Shown: positions 1-7,732 of the stretch, piece after piece
Position numbering within the stretch: position 1 is the first letter of the stretch
Layout of the letters: every line of letters starts with the position of its first letter
DNA from: Gammaproteobacteria bacterium
GTDB taxonomy: Bacteria; Pseudomonadota; Gammaproteobacteria; Methylococcales; Methylomonadaceae
Assembly: GCA_024511045.1 (NCBI GenBank)
Contig: JANEMG010000079.1
Location: forward strand, 1 to 8,647
Length of the DNA: 8,647 nt
Direction: 5' to 3'
Notes under the pieces: model-generated
The model's input: only the letters and a program-made list of their open reading frames with translations
Told to the model about the DNA's origin: nothing
Databases searched by the model: none
Program-made: the position numbers and the translations under genes

Positions 1-1
1 C

Positions 2-1669
<1,668 letters not shown>

Positions 1670-1690
1670 GCCTGTTGCCGGAAAAGAACG

Positions 1691-1712
1691 GATGGGGCAA
1701 GAGTGCCCCATC
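1691..1712. terminator. Perfect 9-bp hairpin between convergent thiC and moaC
   Basis: GATGGGGCA (1691-1699) and TGCCCCATC (1704-1712) are exact reverse complements around the loop AGAG. The hairpin lies 22 bases after the thiC stop. There is no T-run on the + side. On the - strand the hairpin is followed by CGTTCTTTT, a weak T-rich tail. It may terminate one or both convergent transcripts; this is inferred from position and stem only. Confidence 0.45.
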
Positions 1713-1736
1713 GTGCCGGACAACTGTTCTCTGGAG

Positions 1737-1754
1737 GCGGGGCTTCAGTCCCGC
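1737..1754. repeat. REP-like palindrome
   Basis: The stem arms are GCGGGGCT (1737-1744) and AGTCCCGC (1747-1754), with loop TC and one G-T wobble. It is preceded by CTGGAG. This resembles the extragenic REP palindromes with a GCTTCAG core that are common in gammaproteobacteria such as Pseudomonas, Stenotrophomonas and Xanthomonas. Only one copy is seen here, so repeat status rests on resemblance and not on multiple copies in the window. Confidence 0.4.
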
Positions 1755-1781
1755 AAACCGAAGTGGATCAAAGTCTGGCTT

Positions 1782-1820
1782 GCCGACTGGCAAAGTGGTT
1801 TTATGGGACTGTCAGTCGGC
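1782..1820. repeat. Inverted repeat spanning the moaC stop codon
   Basis: GCCGACTGGC (1782-1791) pairs with GTCAGTCGGC (1811-1820) with a single G-T wobble across a 19-base loop. The right arm contains the moaC stop codon (- strand TGA at 1814-1812). There is no T-tract, so a terminator role is weak. It could instead protect the 3' end of the moaC mRNA. Confidence 0.35.
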
Positions 1821-2294
1821 TTCCCGCTGCCAGCGGCCGGATTTTCCCCCTGCCTTTTCCAGCAGCCGGACCGATTCTATGCACATGCCGCGGTCCACGG
1901 CCTTGCACATGTCGTAGATGGTCAGCAGTGCGACCTGGGTGGCGTTCAGCGCCTCCATTTCCACCCCGGTCTGGCCGTTGGTCTTGACCGTCGTCCGGCA
2001 ATGGATCCGGTTGTGCTCGGCATCGATGCGGAAGCCGACGTCGACGTGGGTGATGGGGATGGGATGGCACAGCGGGATCAGCTCCGCGGTCTTCTTGCTG
2101 GCCATGATCCCGGCGATTCGGGCGATGCTCAAGACATCCCCTTTTTTGTGGCCGCCCTGCGCGATCAACTGCAGCGTCCCGGGCTGCATCGTGATGCAAC
2201 CCTCGGTGACGGCGACGCGCTCGGTGACCGCCTTGCCGCCGACATCCACCATATGCGCTTCGCCGGCCTGATTGAAATGGCTTAATTTCGACAT
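1812..2294 (-). CDS. moaC: Cyclic pyranopterin monophosphate synthase MoaC
   Basis: With MoaA, MoaC makes cyclic pyranopterin monophosphate from GTP, the first step of molybdenum cofactor synthesis in the cytosol. The chosen ATG gives 160 residues, the usual family length (about 160). The frame is open further upstream to 2342, but homologues begin at the equivalent of MSKLSHFNQAGEAHMVDV, and GGA lies just upstream of this ATG. Residues that line the active site in E. coli MoaC are conserved at the same numbers: His77 in LCHP, and Asp128 and Lys131 in YDMCKAVDRGM. The C-terminus GGKSGRW is also typical. The gene is divergent from moaD with 56 bases between starts, and convergent with thiC. 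moaA and moaB are not in the window. Confidence 0.96.
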   Translation of the reverse strand: MSKLSHFNQAGEAHMVDVGGKAVTERVAVTEGCITMQPGTLQLIAQGGHKKGDVLSIARIAGIMASKKTAELIPLCHPIPITHVDVGFRIDAEHNRIHCRTTVKTNGQTGVEMEALNATQVALLTIYDMCKAVDRGMCIESVRLLEKAGGKSGRWQREAD

Positions 2295-2322
2295 GTTTTT
2301 CCATTGCTTCGTGTAAACGGGT

Positions 2323-2351
2323 ATTATCTGATTTTTTTCCATCCGCGTGAA
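2323..2351 (-). promoter_or_regulatory. Candidate sigma-70 promoter for moaC
   Basis: On the - strand TTCACG (2351-2346; 4 of 6 to consensus) and GATAAT (2328-2323; 5 of 6) are separated by exactly 17 bases. The -10 box is 28 bases upstream of the moaC ATG. On the + strand the same spot contains TATTAT (2322-2327), which might serve moaD, but without a good -35 box. No obvious operator is visible. Confidence 0.35.
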
Positions 2352-2596
2352 TGTCCATGGCTATCAAAGTACGTTATTTCGCCAGTCTCAGGGAAAGTGT
2401 CGGCCGCACCGGAGACAGCATCGATGCCGCACAGGTCATGACGGTACGGGACGTCTGGCAGGCGGCGAACCAGGATATGCCGCTTCCGGGCAATGTCCTG
2501 GCGGCCGTCAACATGGACTATGCGGAATTGGACGCCAGGGTCGAAGATGGCGATGAAGTGGCCTTTTTCCCGCCCGTTACCGGAGGCTGCCGATGA
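2351..2596 (+). CDS. moaD: Molybdopterin synthase small subunit MoaD with GGCR tail
   Basis: MoaD is the ubiquitin-fold sulfur carrier of molybdopterin synthase. Its C-terminal Gly is adenylated by MoeB and converted to a thiocarboxylate that supplies the dithiolene sulfurs. The 81 residues show the family pattern: KVRYFASLRE at the start, VLAAVNMDYA in the middle and DGDEVAFFPPVTGG near the end. The oddity is that Gly-Gly is not terminal: codons TGC CGA add Cys-Arg before the TGA. The stop overlaps the moaE ATG (ATGA, 2593-2596), implying translational coupling. Either ATG at 2351 or the one at 2357 (MAIKVRYF) may start; neither has a strong ribosome binding site. See findings for the tail. 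Confidence 0.92.
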   Translation: MSMAIKVRYFASLRESVGRTGDSIDAAQVMTVRDVWQAANQDMPLPGNVLAAVNMDYAELDARVEDGDEVAFFPPVTGGCR

Positions 2597-3051
2597 CCGT
2601 CAAAATCTGCCCCGGCGACTTCGATCCCTTTCAGGAAATCCGGGATCATCAGCGGGCGAAGCCGGCGATGGCCGGAAAATACGGCGCCACCAGCATCTTC
2701 ATCGGCACCATGCGGGATTTCAACGAAGAGCGCAGCGTCGATGGCATGACCCTGGAATACTATCCGGGCATGACCGAAAACCAGCTGGAAAAAATCATCC
2801 ACGAGGCACAGCGGCAATGGCGGTTGCTCGACGTTCTGGTCGTGCACCGGGTCGGGGATATCGCCCCCAATACGCCGATCGTCCTGGCCGCCGTCTGGTC
2901 GGTGCACCGGGGCGACGCCTTCGATGCCTGCCGCGACATCATGGAGGCCTTGAAGAGCAGGGCGCCCTTCTGGAAAAAAGAGCTGCTGGCAGCGGAACAA
3001 GGCCAAAGCCGCTGGGTGGCGGGCAACAGCGATGGCTATTCGCGAAAATAA
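2593..3051 (+). CDS. moaE: Molybdopterin synthase catalytic subunit MoaE
   Basis: MoaE forms the heterotetrameric molybdopterin synthase with MoaD and transfers two sulfurs to cyclic pyranopterin monophosphate. The product has 152 residues (E. coli about 150). Typical blocks are FIGTMRD with Arg41, LEYYPGMTE, VVHRVGDI, and HRGDAFDACRDIM followed by LKSRAPFWKKE. Lys121 and Lys128 correspond to the active-site lysines 119 and 126 of E. coli MoaE. The start overlaps the moaD stop by four bases, so subunit production is probably coupled. No defect is visible. Confidence 0.96.
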   Translation: MTVKICPGDFDPFQEIRDHQRAKPAMAGKYGATSIFIGTMRDFNEERSVDGMTLEYYPGMTENQLEKIIHEAQRQWRLLDVLVVHRVGDIAPNTPIVLAAVWSVHRGDAFDACRDIMEALKSRAPFWKKELLAAEQGQSRWVAGNSDGYSRK

Positions 3052-3147
3052 CGGCTGCTGTTGTGTGCGGCGGCGCATCGTTGCCAAGCACCGCTGCTGG
3101 CATGCGGAATACTGGCAATGGCTGAAAAGGTGAAGAGGGGTATCGTG

Positions 3148-3963
3148 GTGCAGGGTGATTTGAGAAAAATGCGGGTGGAACTGGCCTCTCCGGTCAATTA
3201 CCGACTGCCGCTGACGGACCAGTTGGTCGATCTGAATCCGCTGCTGGGTGAAACCGTCCGGTTGCACTACAGCGGTGAGATCCATTGCATACACTGCGGC
3301 AGGAAAACCAGCAAAAGCTTCAACCAGGGTTACTGCTATCCCTGCTTCACGACCCTGGCGCGCTGCGACATGTGCATCATGAAGCCGGAACTCTGTCACT
3401 ACCACGAGGGCACCTGCCGTGAACCAAAGTGGGGGGAAGCCAACTGCTTCCAGCCGCATTACGTGTATCTGGCCAATTCCACCGGCATCAAGGTGGGCAT
3501 CACCCGGGAATCGCAGATACCGACGCGCTGGATAGATCAGGGCGCGGTACAGGCCCTGCCCATCTGCAAGGTATCGTCGCGCTATCTTTCCGGCCTGCTG
3601 GAAGTCGCCATCGCCCGGCATGTCAGCGACAAGACCAGCTGGCAGCGCATGCTCAAGAACCAGGTGGAAAAGGTCGATCTGCGCGCCAGGCGGGATGAAC
3701 TGCTGCAGACCTGCAGCGAGGAAATCGCGGCACTGACCGAGCGCTTCGGCAGCGAGGCAATCACCTGGCTGCCCGAAGCCGAACTGGTCGATATCGAGTA
3801 CCCGGTGCAAAGTTATCCCAGCAAGGTGAAGTCCTTCAACTTCGACAAGACCCCGGAAGTGGCCGGCGTCTTGCAGGGCATCAAGGGCCAGTATCTGATT
3901 TTCGACAGCGGCGTGATCAACATCCGCAAATTTGCCGGCTACCAGGTGGAACTGGTGGTGTGA
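3148..3963 (+). CDS. DUF2797 family protein, cysteine-rich, function unknown
   Basis: The 271-residue product matches the DUF2797 family seen in Pseudomonas and other gammaproteobacteria. No function is established to my knowledge. The N-terminal third has four paired cysteine/histidine clusters (CIHC, CYPC, CDMC, then C-HYH-C), suggesting zinc binding. The middle stretch YVYLANSTGIKVGITR with a following RWIDQGA recalls a GIY-YIG-like fold; this is my inference. The C-terminus has the conserved KGQYLIFDSGVINIRKF. Start choice: GTG 3148 lies 7 bases after AGAGGGG (3134-3140). GTG 3145 and ATG 3118 (MAEKVKRG) are in-frame alternatives, and the frame is open from TTG 3061. The gene follows moaE in the same direction, about 96 bases on, and may be cotranscribed. 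Confidence 0.88.
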   Translation: MQGDLRKMRVELASPVNYRLPLTDQLVDLNPLLGETVRLHYSGEIHCIHCGRKTSKSFNQGYCYPCFTTLARCDMCIMKPELCHYHEGTCREPKWGEANCFQPHYVYLANSTGIKVGITRESQIPTRWIDQGAVQALPICKVSSRYLSGLLEVAIARHVSDKTSWQRMLKNQVEKVDLRARRDELLQTCSEEIAALTERFGSEAITWLPEAELVDIEYPVQSYPSKVKSFNFDKTPEVAGVLQGIKGQYLIFDSGVINIRKFAGYQVELVV

Positions 3964-3990
3964 TTTTGCTGATTTGCAAGTCCTGAATCC

Positions 3991-4007
3991 TTCCATGCTG
4001 AATGGAA
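3991..4007. repeat. Short inverted repeat after the DUF2797 gene
   Basis: TTCCAT (3991-3996) and ATGGAA (4002-4007) form a perfect 6-bp stem with loop GCTGA. It sits in the 118-base gap between the DUF2797 stop and the convergent intI stop. There is no T-run, so termination is doubtful. Nothing else is recognised in this gap, which marks the left boundary of the mobile region. Confidence 0.25.
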
Positions 4008-4081
4008 TGTAGACGAGGGCTATCAATAGGTGAATTTTGCCATGCGGATTGTACAGCCGGCCGAAACCAGGGAAAAGAGCG

Positions 4082-5065
4082 TCATCGGCGGACTGCTAGA
4101 ACGCCACTCAACGGACTTTTGACTGCCATGCCGCCACGATTCAGGATATGCGTATATATCTGGGTGGTGCGCACATCGGTATGTCCCAGCTGATCCTGGA
4201 CGGTGCGGATATCGGCGCCGCTCTCCAGAAGATGCGTCGCGAACGAATGGCGCAACGTGTGACAGCTGGCGGGTTTGTCGATCCCGGCCAAGCGCACCGC
4301 GTTCTTGACCGCCTTCTGCACGCTGCTTTCATTGATATGATGCCGGCGTTCGATTTTGCTGCGGGGATCGGTGCTTCTTCGCTGCGCCGGAAAGACATAC
4401 TGCCAGCCCCATTCGGCAGCGGCATGGGGATATTTTCTTTCCAGTGCATAGGGAAGACAGACGCGCCCAAATCCCTCATTGACATCCCTTTCGTGCAGCG
4501 TTTTGACGGTCTCAAGATGCCTCTCCAATGGCTCCAGCAACTCATCTGCCAACGTCACCACCCGGTCTTTGCCGCCTTTGCCATCCCGAACGAAAACGGC
4601 GCGCCGTGCGAATTCAACATCCTTGACCCGCAATCGCACACACTCCATCAAGCGCAGGCCGGAACCATACATCAGGCAGCCGATAAGCCAGTGAATCCCG
4701 GTCAGGCGGGCCAGCAAATGCGCCACTTCCTCCCGTGACAAAACCACCGGCAGGCGTTTGGGTTTTTTGGCGCGCACCAGATCCTGCAGTTCTCCCAGCG
4801 GTCTGTCCAAAACATGACGGTACATGAACACCAGGGCATTCAAAGCCTGATTCTGCGTTGCCGCGGCCACATTGCGCCGCTCGGCCAGATAGGTTAAAAA
4901 GGCGCTCACCTCAACATCGCCAAGCTCGGCAGGATGACGTTTGCCATGAAATAAAATGAACTGCCTGATCCAGGCAAGATAGGCCTTTTCGGTGCGAATG
5001 CTGTAATGCCGTACGCGGATCGCGCCACGAACCTTTTCCAGAAAAGGGGAGGTTGAAGGGGGTAT
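4082..5065 (-). CDS. intI: Integron integrase IntI (apparent ATA start)
   Basis: IntI is the tyrosine recombinase that excises and inserts gene cassettes between attI and attC sites. The 327-residue product (usual 320-337) shows Arg138, a GKGGK lysine (163/166), His269, Arg272, His295 and nucleophile Tyr304. All lie a constant 8 residues before the corresponding IntI1 residues. The insert found only in integron integrases is present around 207-245 (ALERKYPHAAAEWGWQYVF, STDPRSK, RRHH). The C-terminus VKSPL is typical. Homologues start directly before PPSTSPFLEKV; here that codon is ATA (5065-5063), 6 bases after a perfect AAGGAG. No ATG, GTG or TTG is suitably placed; ATT (5068-5066) is adjacent, and GTG at 5107 lies upstream of the predicted transcription start. 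The gene may use a non-standard start or have lost it. Confidence 0.93.
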   Translation of the reverse strand: MPPSTSPFLEKVRGAIRVRHYSIRTEKAYLAWIRQFILFHGKRHPAELGDVEVSAFLTYLAERRNVAAATQNQALNALVFMYRHVLDRPLGELQDLVRAKKPKRLPVVLSREEVAHLLARLTGIHWLIGCLMYGSGLRLMECVRLRVKDVEFARRAVFVRDGKGGKDRVVTLADELLEPLERHLETVKTLHERDVNEGFGRVCLPYALERKYPHAAAEWGWQYVFPAQRRSTDPRSKIERRHHINESSVQKAVKNAVRLAGIDKPASCHTLRHSFATHLLESGADIRTVQDQLGHTDVRTTQIYTHILNRGGMAVKSPLSGVLAVRR

Positions 5066-5071
5066 AATGTT

Positions 5072-5077
5072 CTCCTT
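5072..5077 (-). promoter_or_regulatory. Ribosome binding site of intI
   Basis: AAGGAG on the - strand ends 6 bases before ATA (5065-5063) and 3 bases before ATT (5068-5066). Its perfect match and spacing argue that translation was designed to begin at 5065, although that triplet is not a standard start codon. Confidence 0.65.
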
Positions 5078-5095
5078 TTGTTCTCTTTCGGAAAA

Positions 5096-5124
5096 ACAAT
5101 AGAGCACATCGGAAAAAATAGCAA
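5096..5124 (-). promoter_or_regulatory. Candidate promoter of intI
   Basis: On the - strand TTGCTA (5124-5119; 4 of 6) and TATTGT (5101-5096; 4 of 6) are separated by 17 bases. The predicted transcript would begin near 5089, about a dozen bases before the AAGGAG site. No CTG-N10-CAG LexA box is seen here, unlike many SOS-controlled integron integrases. Confidence 0.4.
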
Positions 5125-5286
5125 GCGGAGTATGCGGAAACGTTCCGTATTTCACGCAGAGAAATTGCCGTTTTTTATTGGATGAAGGACTGGGAATGTG
5201 GTAGCTTTTGACAAACAGGCAAGAAATTGAAGGTATTTGCCAGGAAAATGAAATTTTGATGAAAAAACATCCCATGCGGGATATAC

Positions 5287-5320
5287 GGAAAAAGTCCGTG
5301 TTTAAACACGGACTTTTTCC
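5287..5320. terminator. Perfect 34-bp palindrome, bidirectional terminator candidate
   Basis: The two 17-base arms are exact reverse complements with TTTAAA at the centre. On either strand this gives a GC-containing stem (GTCCGTG / CACGGAC) preceded by AAAAA and followed by TTTTT, the form of a bidirectional intrinsic terminator. It lies between the intI promoter and the GTTGAAC core, so it would insulate intI from the cassette side, and also block any promoter in intI from reading into the array. Alternatively it could be a protein-binding or recombination site. Confidence 0.6.
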
Positions 5321-5333
5321 AGATACAAACAAT

Positions 5334-5340
5334 GTTGAAC
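5334..5340 (+). other. attI: Putative attI core site (GTTRRRY)
   Basis: GTTGAAC matches the integron core GTTRRRY exactly and lies about 270 bases upstream of intI, where attI is expected. A small CGCTTCGCG hairpin follows at 5346-5354. The 7-mer is short, so a chance match is possible. Support comes from its near-exact inverse, GCTCAAC, at the other end of the unit (7729-7735). GAAC is also a target tetranucleotide known for IS91-type elements. Confidence 0.45.
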
Positions 5341-5347
5341 TAAACCG
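5334..5347 (+). repeat. Left copy of 14-bp inverted repeat GTTGARCTAARCCG
   Basis: GTTGAACTAAACCG here matches, in inverse orientation, the sequence at 7722-7735 at 12 of 14 positions; both differences are A/G transitions. The two copies enclose the recombinase and transposase genes. Confidence 0.6.
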
Positions 5348-5409
5348 CTTCGCGGTGGCTTTTCCTCCCCAGCCCTCAACGCTTTCCTTTTGCAGCGAAT
5401 AGTCGCACA

Positions 5410-5446
5410 CTCCTCAGTGACCACTTCTGGTCTGTCATTTGAGGAG
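5410..5446 (+). promoter_or_regulatory. Hairpin sequestering the ribosome binding site
   Basis: CTCCTCA (5410-5416) is the exact reverse complement of TGAGGAG (5440-5446), which contains the Shine-Dalgarno sequence of the next gene. Inside it GACC (5419-5422) pairs with GGTC (5429-5432). A transcript containing both arms would hide the ribosome binding site, so read-through transcription would yield little recombinase. The regulatory role is inferred; the pairing is seen directly. Confidence 0.5.
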
Positions 5447-5453
5447 AAGTACG

Positions 5454-6305
5454 ATGACCCCGTTACGTCAAAAAATGATCGATGCCATGCAGGTGCGCGG
5501 CATGTCCCCCAGAACCCATCGCAGCTATCTCAGCGCTGTGACGGATCTGGCCAGGTATTATCACCGTTCGCCCGATCAAATGTCGGGCGAAGAGCTGCAG
5601 GCGTTCTTTTTGTATCTGGTGAAAGAACGCCATTTATCGCCGGCTACCTGCCGCCTCTATTTGAACGCACTGCGTTTTTTCTATCTGCACGTGCTGGGCC
5701 GGGACAGCTTTGGTGTCAGGCTTGATGTACCGAAACGCGAACAGCGCATTCCGGAACTGCTGATGCGCTGCGAAGTGGCGCAAATACTGAATGCCAGCAA
5801 CAACATCAAACACCGCATGCTGCTCACCGTCTGTTATGGTTGTGGTCTGCGTGTGGGCGAGGTGGTTGTTCTACAGGTGCGCCATATCGATGCCGAGCGG
5901 CGACTTGTGCGAGTCGAACAGGGCAAGGGAGCCAAAGACCGGGCCGTGATCCTGTCACCCACTTTGCTGCAGCGTCTGCGCGAATACTGGCACCTGCTGC
6001 GTCCACCGACCTGGCTGTTTCCGGGTCGCGACGTGACCTCGCCGCTGAGCATAGCCACTGCGCAAAAAACCTTTCAGAAAGCCAAACTGCGTACCGGCAT
6101 CCAGAAGATCGGCGGCATCCACAGCCTGCGTCATGCCTATTATGCGACCCACCAACTGGAAGACGGCATGCCCATCCACCAGCTGCAGCGTCTGCTCGGC
6201 CACCAGAACATCCAGTCCACCCTGCGTTATGCCCATTGGGTGCCGGGCTACCAGGAAGGCAAAACCGGAACGGATCTGCTGGCAAAGCTCGAGCTTTCGT
6301 CATGA
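5454..6305 (+). CDS. Tyrosine recombinase/integrase associated with the IS91-type transposase
   Basis: This is a 283-residue XerC/D-like site-specific recombinase. The N-terminal SAM-like core-binding domain (about 1-90) is followed by the catalytic domain. Visible catalytic residues are Arg133 (GCGLRVGE), a GKGAK lysine (158/161), His223 and Arg226 (HSLRH), His250 (LLGH) and nucleophile Tyr259 (TLRYAH). It lacks the IntI-specific insert, so it is not a second integron integrase. Recombinases of this type are often found directly upstream of IS91-family transposases. The ATG at 5454 is 7 bases after GAGGAG; the open frame to TTG 5439 is less likely. The stop overlaps the transposase ATG (ATGA, 6302-6305), indicating coupled translation. 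It may resolve or integrate the element, but the substrate is unknown. Confidence 0.93.
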   Translation: MTPLRQKMIDAMQVRGMSPRTHRSYLSAVTDLARYYHRSPDQMSGEELQAFFLYLVKERHLSPATCRLYLNALRFFYLHVLGRDSFGVRLDVPKREQRIPELLMRCEVAQILNASNNIKHRMLLTVCYGCGLRVGEVVVLQVRHIDAERRLVRVEQGKGAKDRAVILSPTLLQRLREYWHLLRPPTWLFPGRDVTSPLSIATAQKTFQKAKLRTGIQKIGGIHSLRHAYYATHQLEDGMPIHQLQRLLGHQNIQSTLRYAHWVPGYQEGKTGTDLLAKLELSS

Positions 6306-7457
6306 CCGGACAGACGGGGCTGCAGGCAGTCTTCGCGCGTTTCCTGCCCGACTATCAGGCTCAACATGCACTGAACCCGGGCCTGCTGGCATATCGAGCA
6401 ATGCCGTACCGAAGCGTTGGGAGGCTTGCAGCTGCATTGCGGTCAGTGCGGCTTCAGCCAGCCACAGTATCATTCCTGCCGTGACCGCCACTGCCCCCTC
6501 TGTCAGGGGCAGGCGCAGCAGGCCTGGAGTGAACAGCAGATGCAGGCGGTATTGCCGGTGTCCTACTATCACGTGGTATTCACGCTGCCGCATACGCTCA
6601 ATGGCTGGGTCGAATTGCACCCCGAGGTGATCTACCGGCTGTTGTTTCAATGCGTCTGGAAGACCCTGGACCATTTTGGACAGGATCCCAAACGGCTGCA
6701 GGGCACCCTGGGCGTGACGGCGGTGCTGCACACCTGGGGGCAGAACCTGAGCCGGCATGTGCATCTGCACTGCCTGGTTCCCGGCGGCGCCCTGACCGAA
6801 GCAGGTACCTGGAATACGGCCAAAAGCAACTACCTGTTTCCGGTCAAGGCCCTTTCGCGCTATTTCCGGGGACGCATGGTCAGTCAGCTGCGGCAAAGCG
6901 CAGAGCGCTGCGAACTGCATCGGGTCACGCGGGCAAAAGAAGTCGACACGCTGCTCGATACCCTCATGCAATGCGACTGGGTTGTCTACAGCAAGGCCTG
7001 GCTCAAGCGCGCCGATACCGTGGTCAGTTACCTGGCCCGCTACAGCCGCAGGACAGCGCTCAGCAACTCGCGCATTCTGTCCATCGGTCAGGACAAAGTC
7101 GAATTCCGCTACAAAGACTACCGCGACCACGACCGCAGCAAAGTCATGGCGCTGGATGGAGAGGAACTGATCCGGCGCTTCCTGCTGCATATCCTGCCCA
7201 AAGGATTCATGCGCATCCGCCATTACGGCTTCCTGGCCAATCGCTGTCGAAGGCAGAAGCTGGCGCAAATTCGGCAATGCCTTGAGACAAGCGACACGCA
7301 GGATCAGGCGTCATCGATGCCGGCTGAAAATGGAGCGCAGGCCATGGCAACCCAGGATAAGCCGCAGACCTGCCCGAAATGCAAGGCGGCGTCCTGGCTG
7401 GTCATCGCTGAAATAGCGCCCCGGCGCATCGATTATGGAGGCGCGATGAAAGCCTGA
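6302..7457 (+). CDS. tnpA: IS91-family HUH transposase, N-terminally frameshifted
   Basis: This is a rolling-circle transposase of the IS91 type. The N-terminal zinc ribbon has CGQC, then SCRDRHCPLC (codons about 6438-6503). The metal-binding HUH motif is in RHVHLHCLVPGG. Two tyrosines in YLARY (codons 7029 and 7041) form the Y2 nucleophile pair that nicks single-stranded ends. A late CPKC pair is present near the C-terminus. Translation should start at ATG 6302, overlapping the recombinase stop, and gives MTGQTGLQAVFARFLPDYQ and on to HALN. The frame must then shift near 6375-6380 to continue as CWHIEQCRTEALGG. The downstream frame is open from 6375, after a TGA at 6372, and has only TTG 6417 as a nearby start. 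About 25 residues are thus detached. It may be inactive, weakly expressed from TTG, or rescued by frameshifting. Confidence 0.9.
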
Positions 7458-7703
7458 CGCATTCGCACACAGCGCATTGTTCATCAGCAGGCGCCAGAAC
7501 GCCTGGGCCCTTGTGCGGCCACTGGAAACGAAAACCGGACAAAAGGCAGCCATGCAGCACACAAAACAACCATTGCAGGGCAAACAATGTTCATTATGCC
7601 GCTATTGCAGCGCCAAAAAACCAAGCGAATGGACAAAACCCGCCAGCTGGATTTGGACAGCCCCACCCAAAAGCAATACAATCCCCTATAAACAGAGAAT
7701 ACC
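7458..7703. other. Non-coding 3' part of the IS91-type unit
   Basis: No convincing gene lies between the transposase stop and the end palindrome. A 6-bp hairpin (CAGGCG 7488-7493, CGCCTG 7500-7505, loop CCAGAA) may terminate transcription but has no T-run. IS91-type elements usually carry their replication origin end downstream of the transposase, so this stretch could belong to that end; this is family knowledge and not a motif match. Confidence 0.4.
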
Positions 7704-7732
7704 GAGCTAAGCCGCCATGGACGGCTTAGCTC
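7704..7732. repeat. Perfect 11-bp palindrome at the right end of the unit
   Basis: GAGCTAAGCCG (7704-7714) and CGGCTTAGCTC (7722-7732) are exact reverse complements around CCATGGA. The right arm overlaps the right copy of the 14-bp inverted repeat. Hairpins close to the ends are expected for single-strand transposons of the IS91 type. There is no T-run, so it is probably not a terminator. Confidence 0.6.

Noticed and set aside
2518..4026. 502-codon open frame on the - strand
   Set aside because: It lies antisense to moaE and the DUF2797 gene, both clearly recognised; the translation has no family features and reflects GC-rich shadow coding.
4148..4738. 196-codon + strand open frame
   Set aside because: Antisense shadow of intI, whose catalytic residues are all on the other strand.
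5105..5107. GTG as intI start
   Set aside because: It adds residues absent from homologues, has no ribosome binding site, and lies upstream of the best promoter's predicted transcript start. It remains a fallback if ATA is not used.
5208..5239. Perfect -35 hexamer TTGACA (+ strand, 5208-5213) as a cassette promoter
   Set aside because: No acceptable -10 box at 16-18 bases; the best nearby (TATTTG at 5234) is poor and 20 bases away, and the 34-bp palindrome stands downstream.
6300..7277. 325-codon open frame on the - strand
   Set aside because: Antisense shadow of the IS91-type transposase, which has zinc, HUH and Y2 motifs in the + frame.
7477..7710. 77-codon + strand frame after the transposase
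   Set aside because: Low-complexity composition, no ribosome binding site, and it runs into the end palindrome; more likely non-coding element end.
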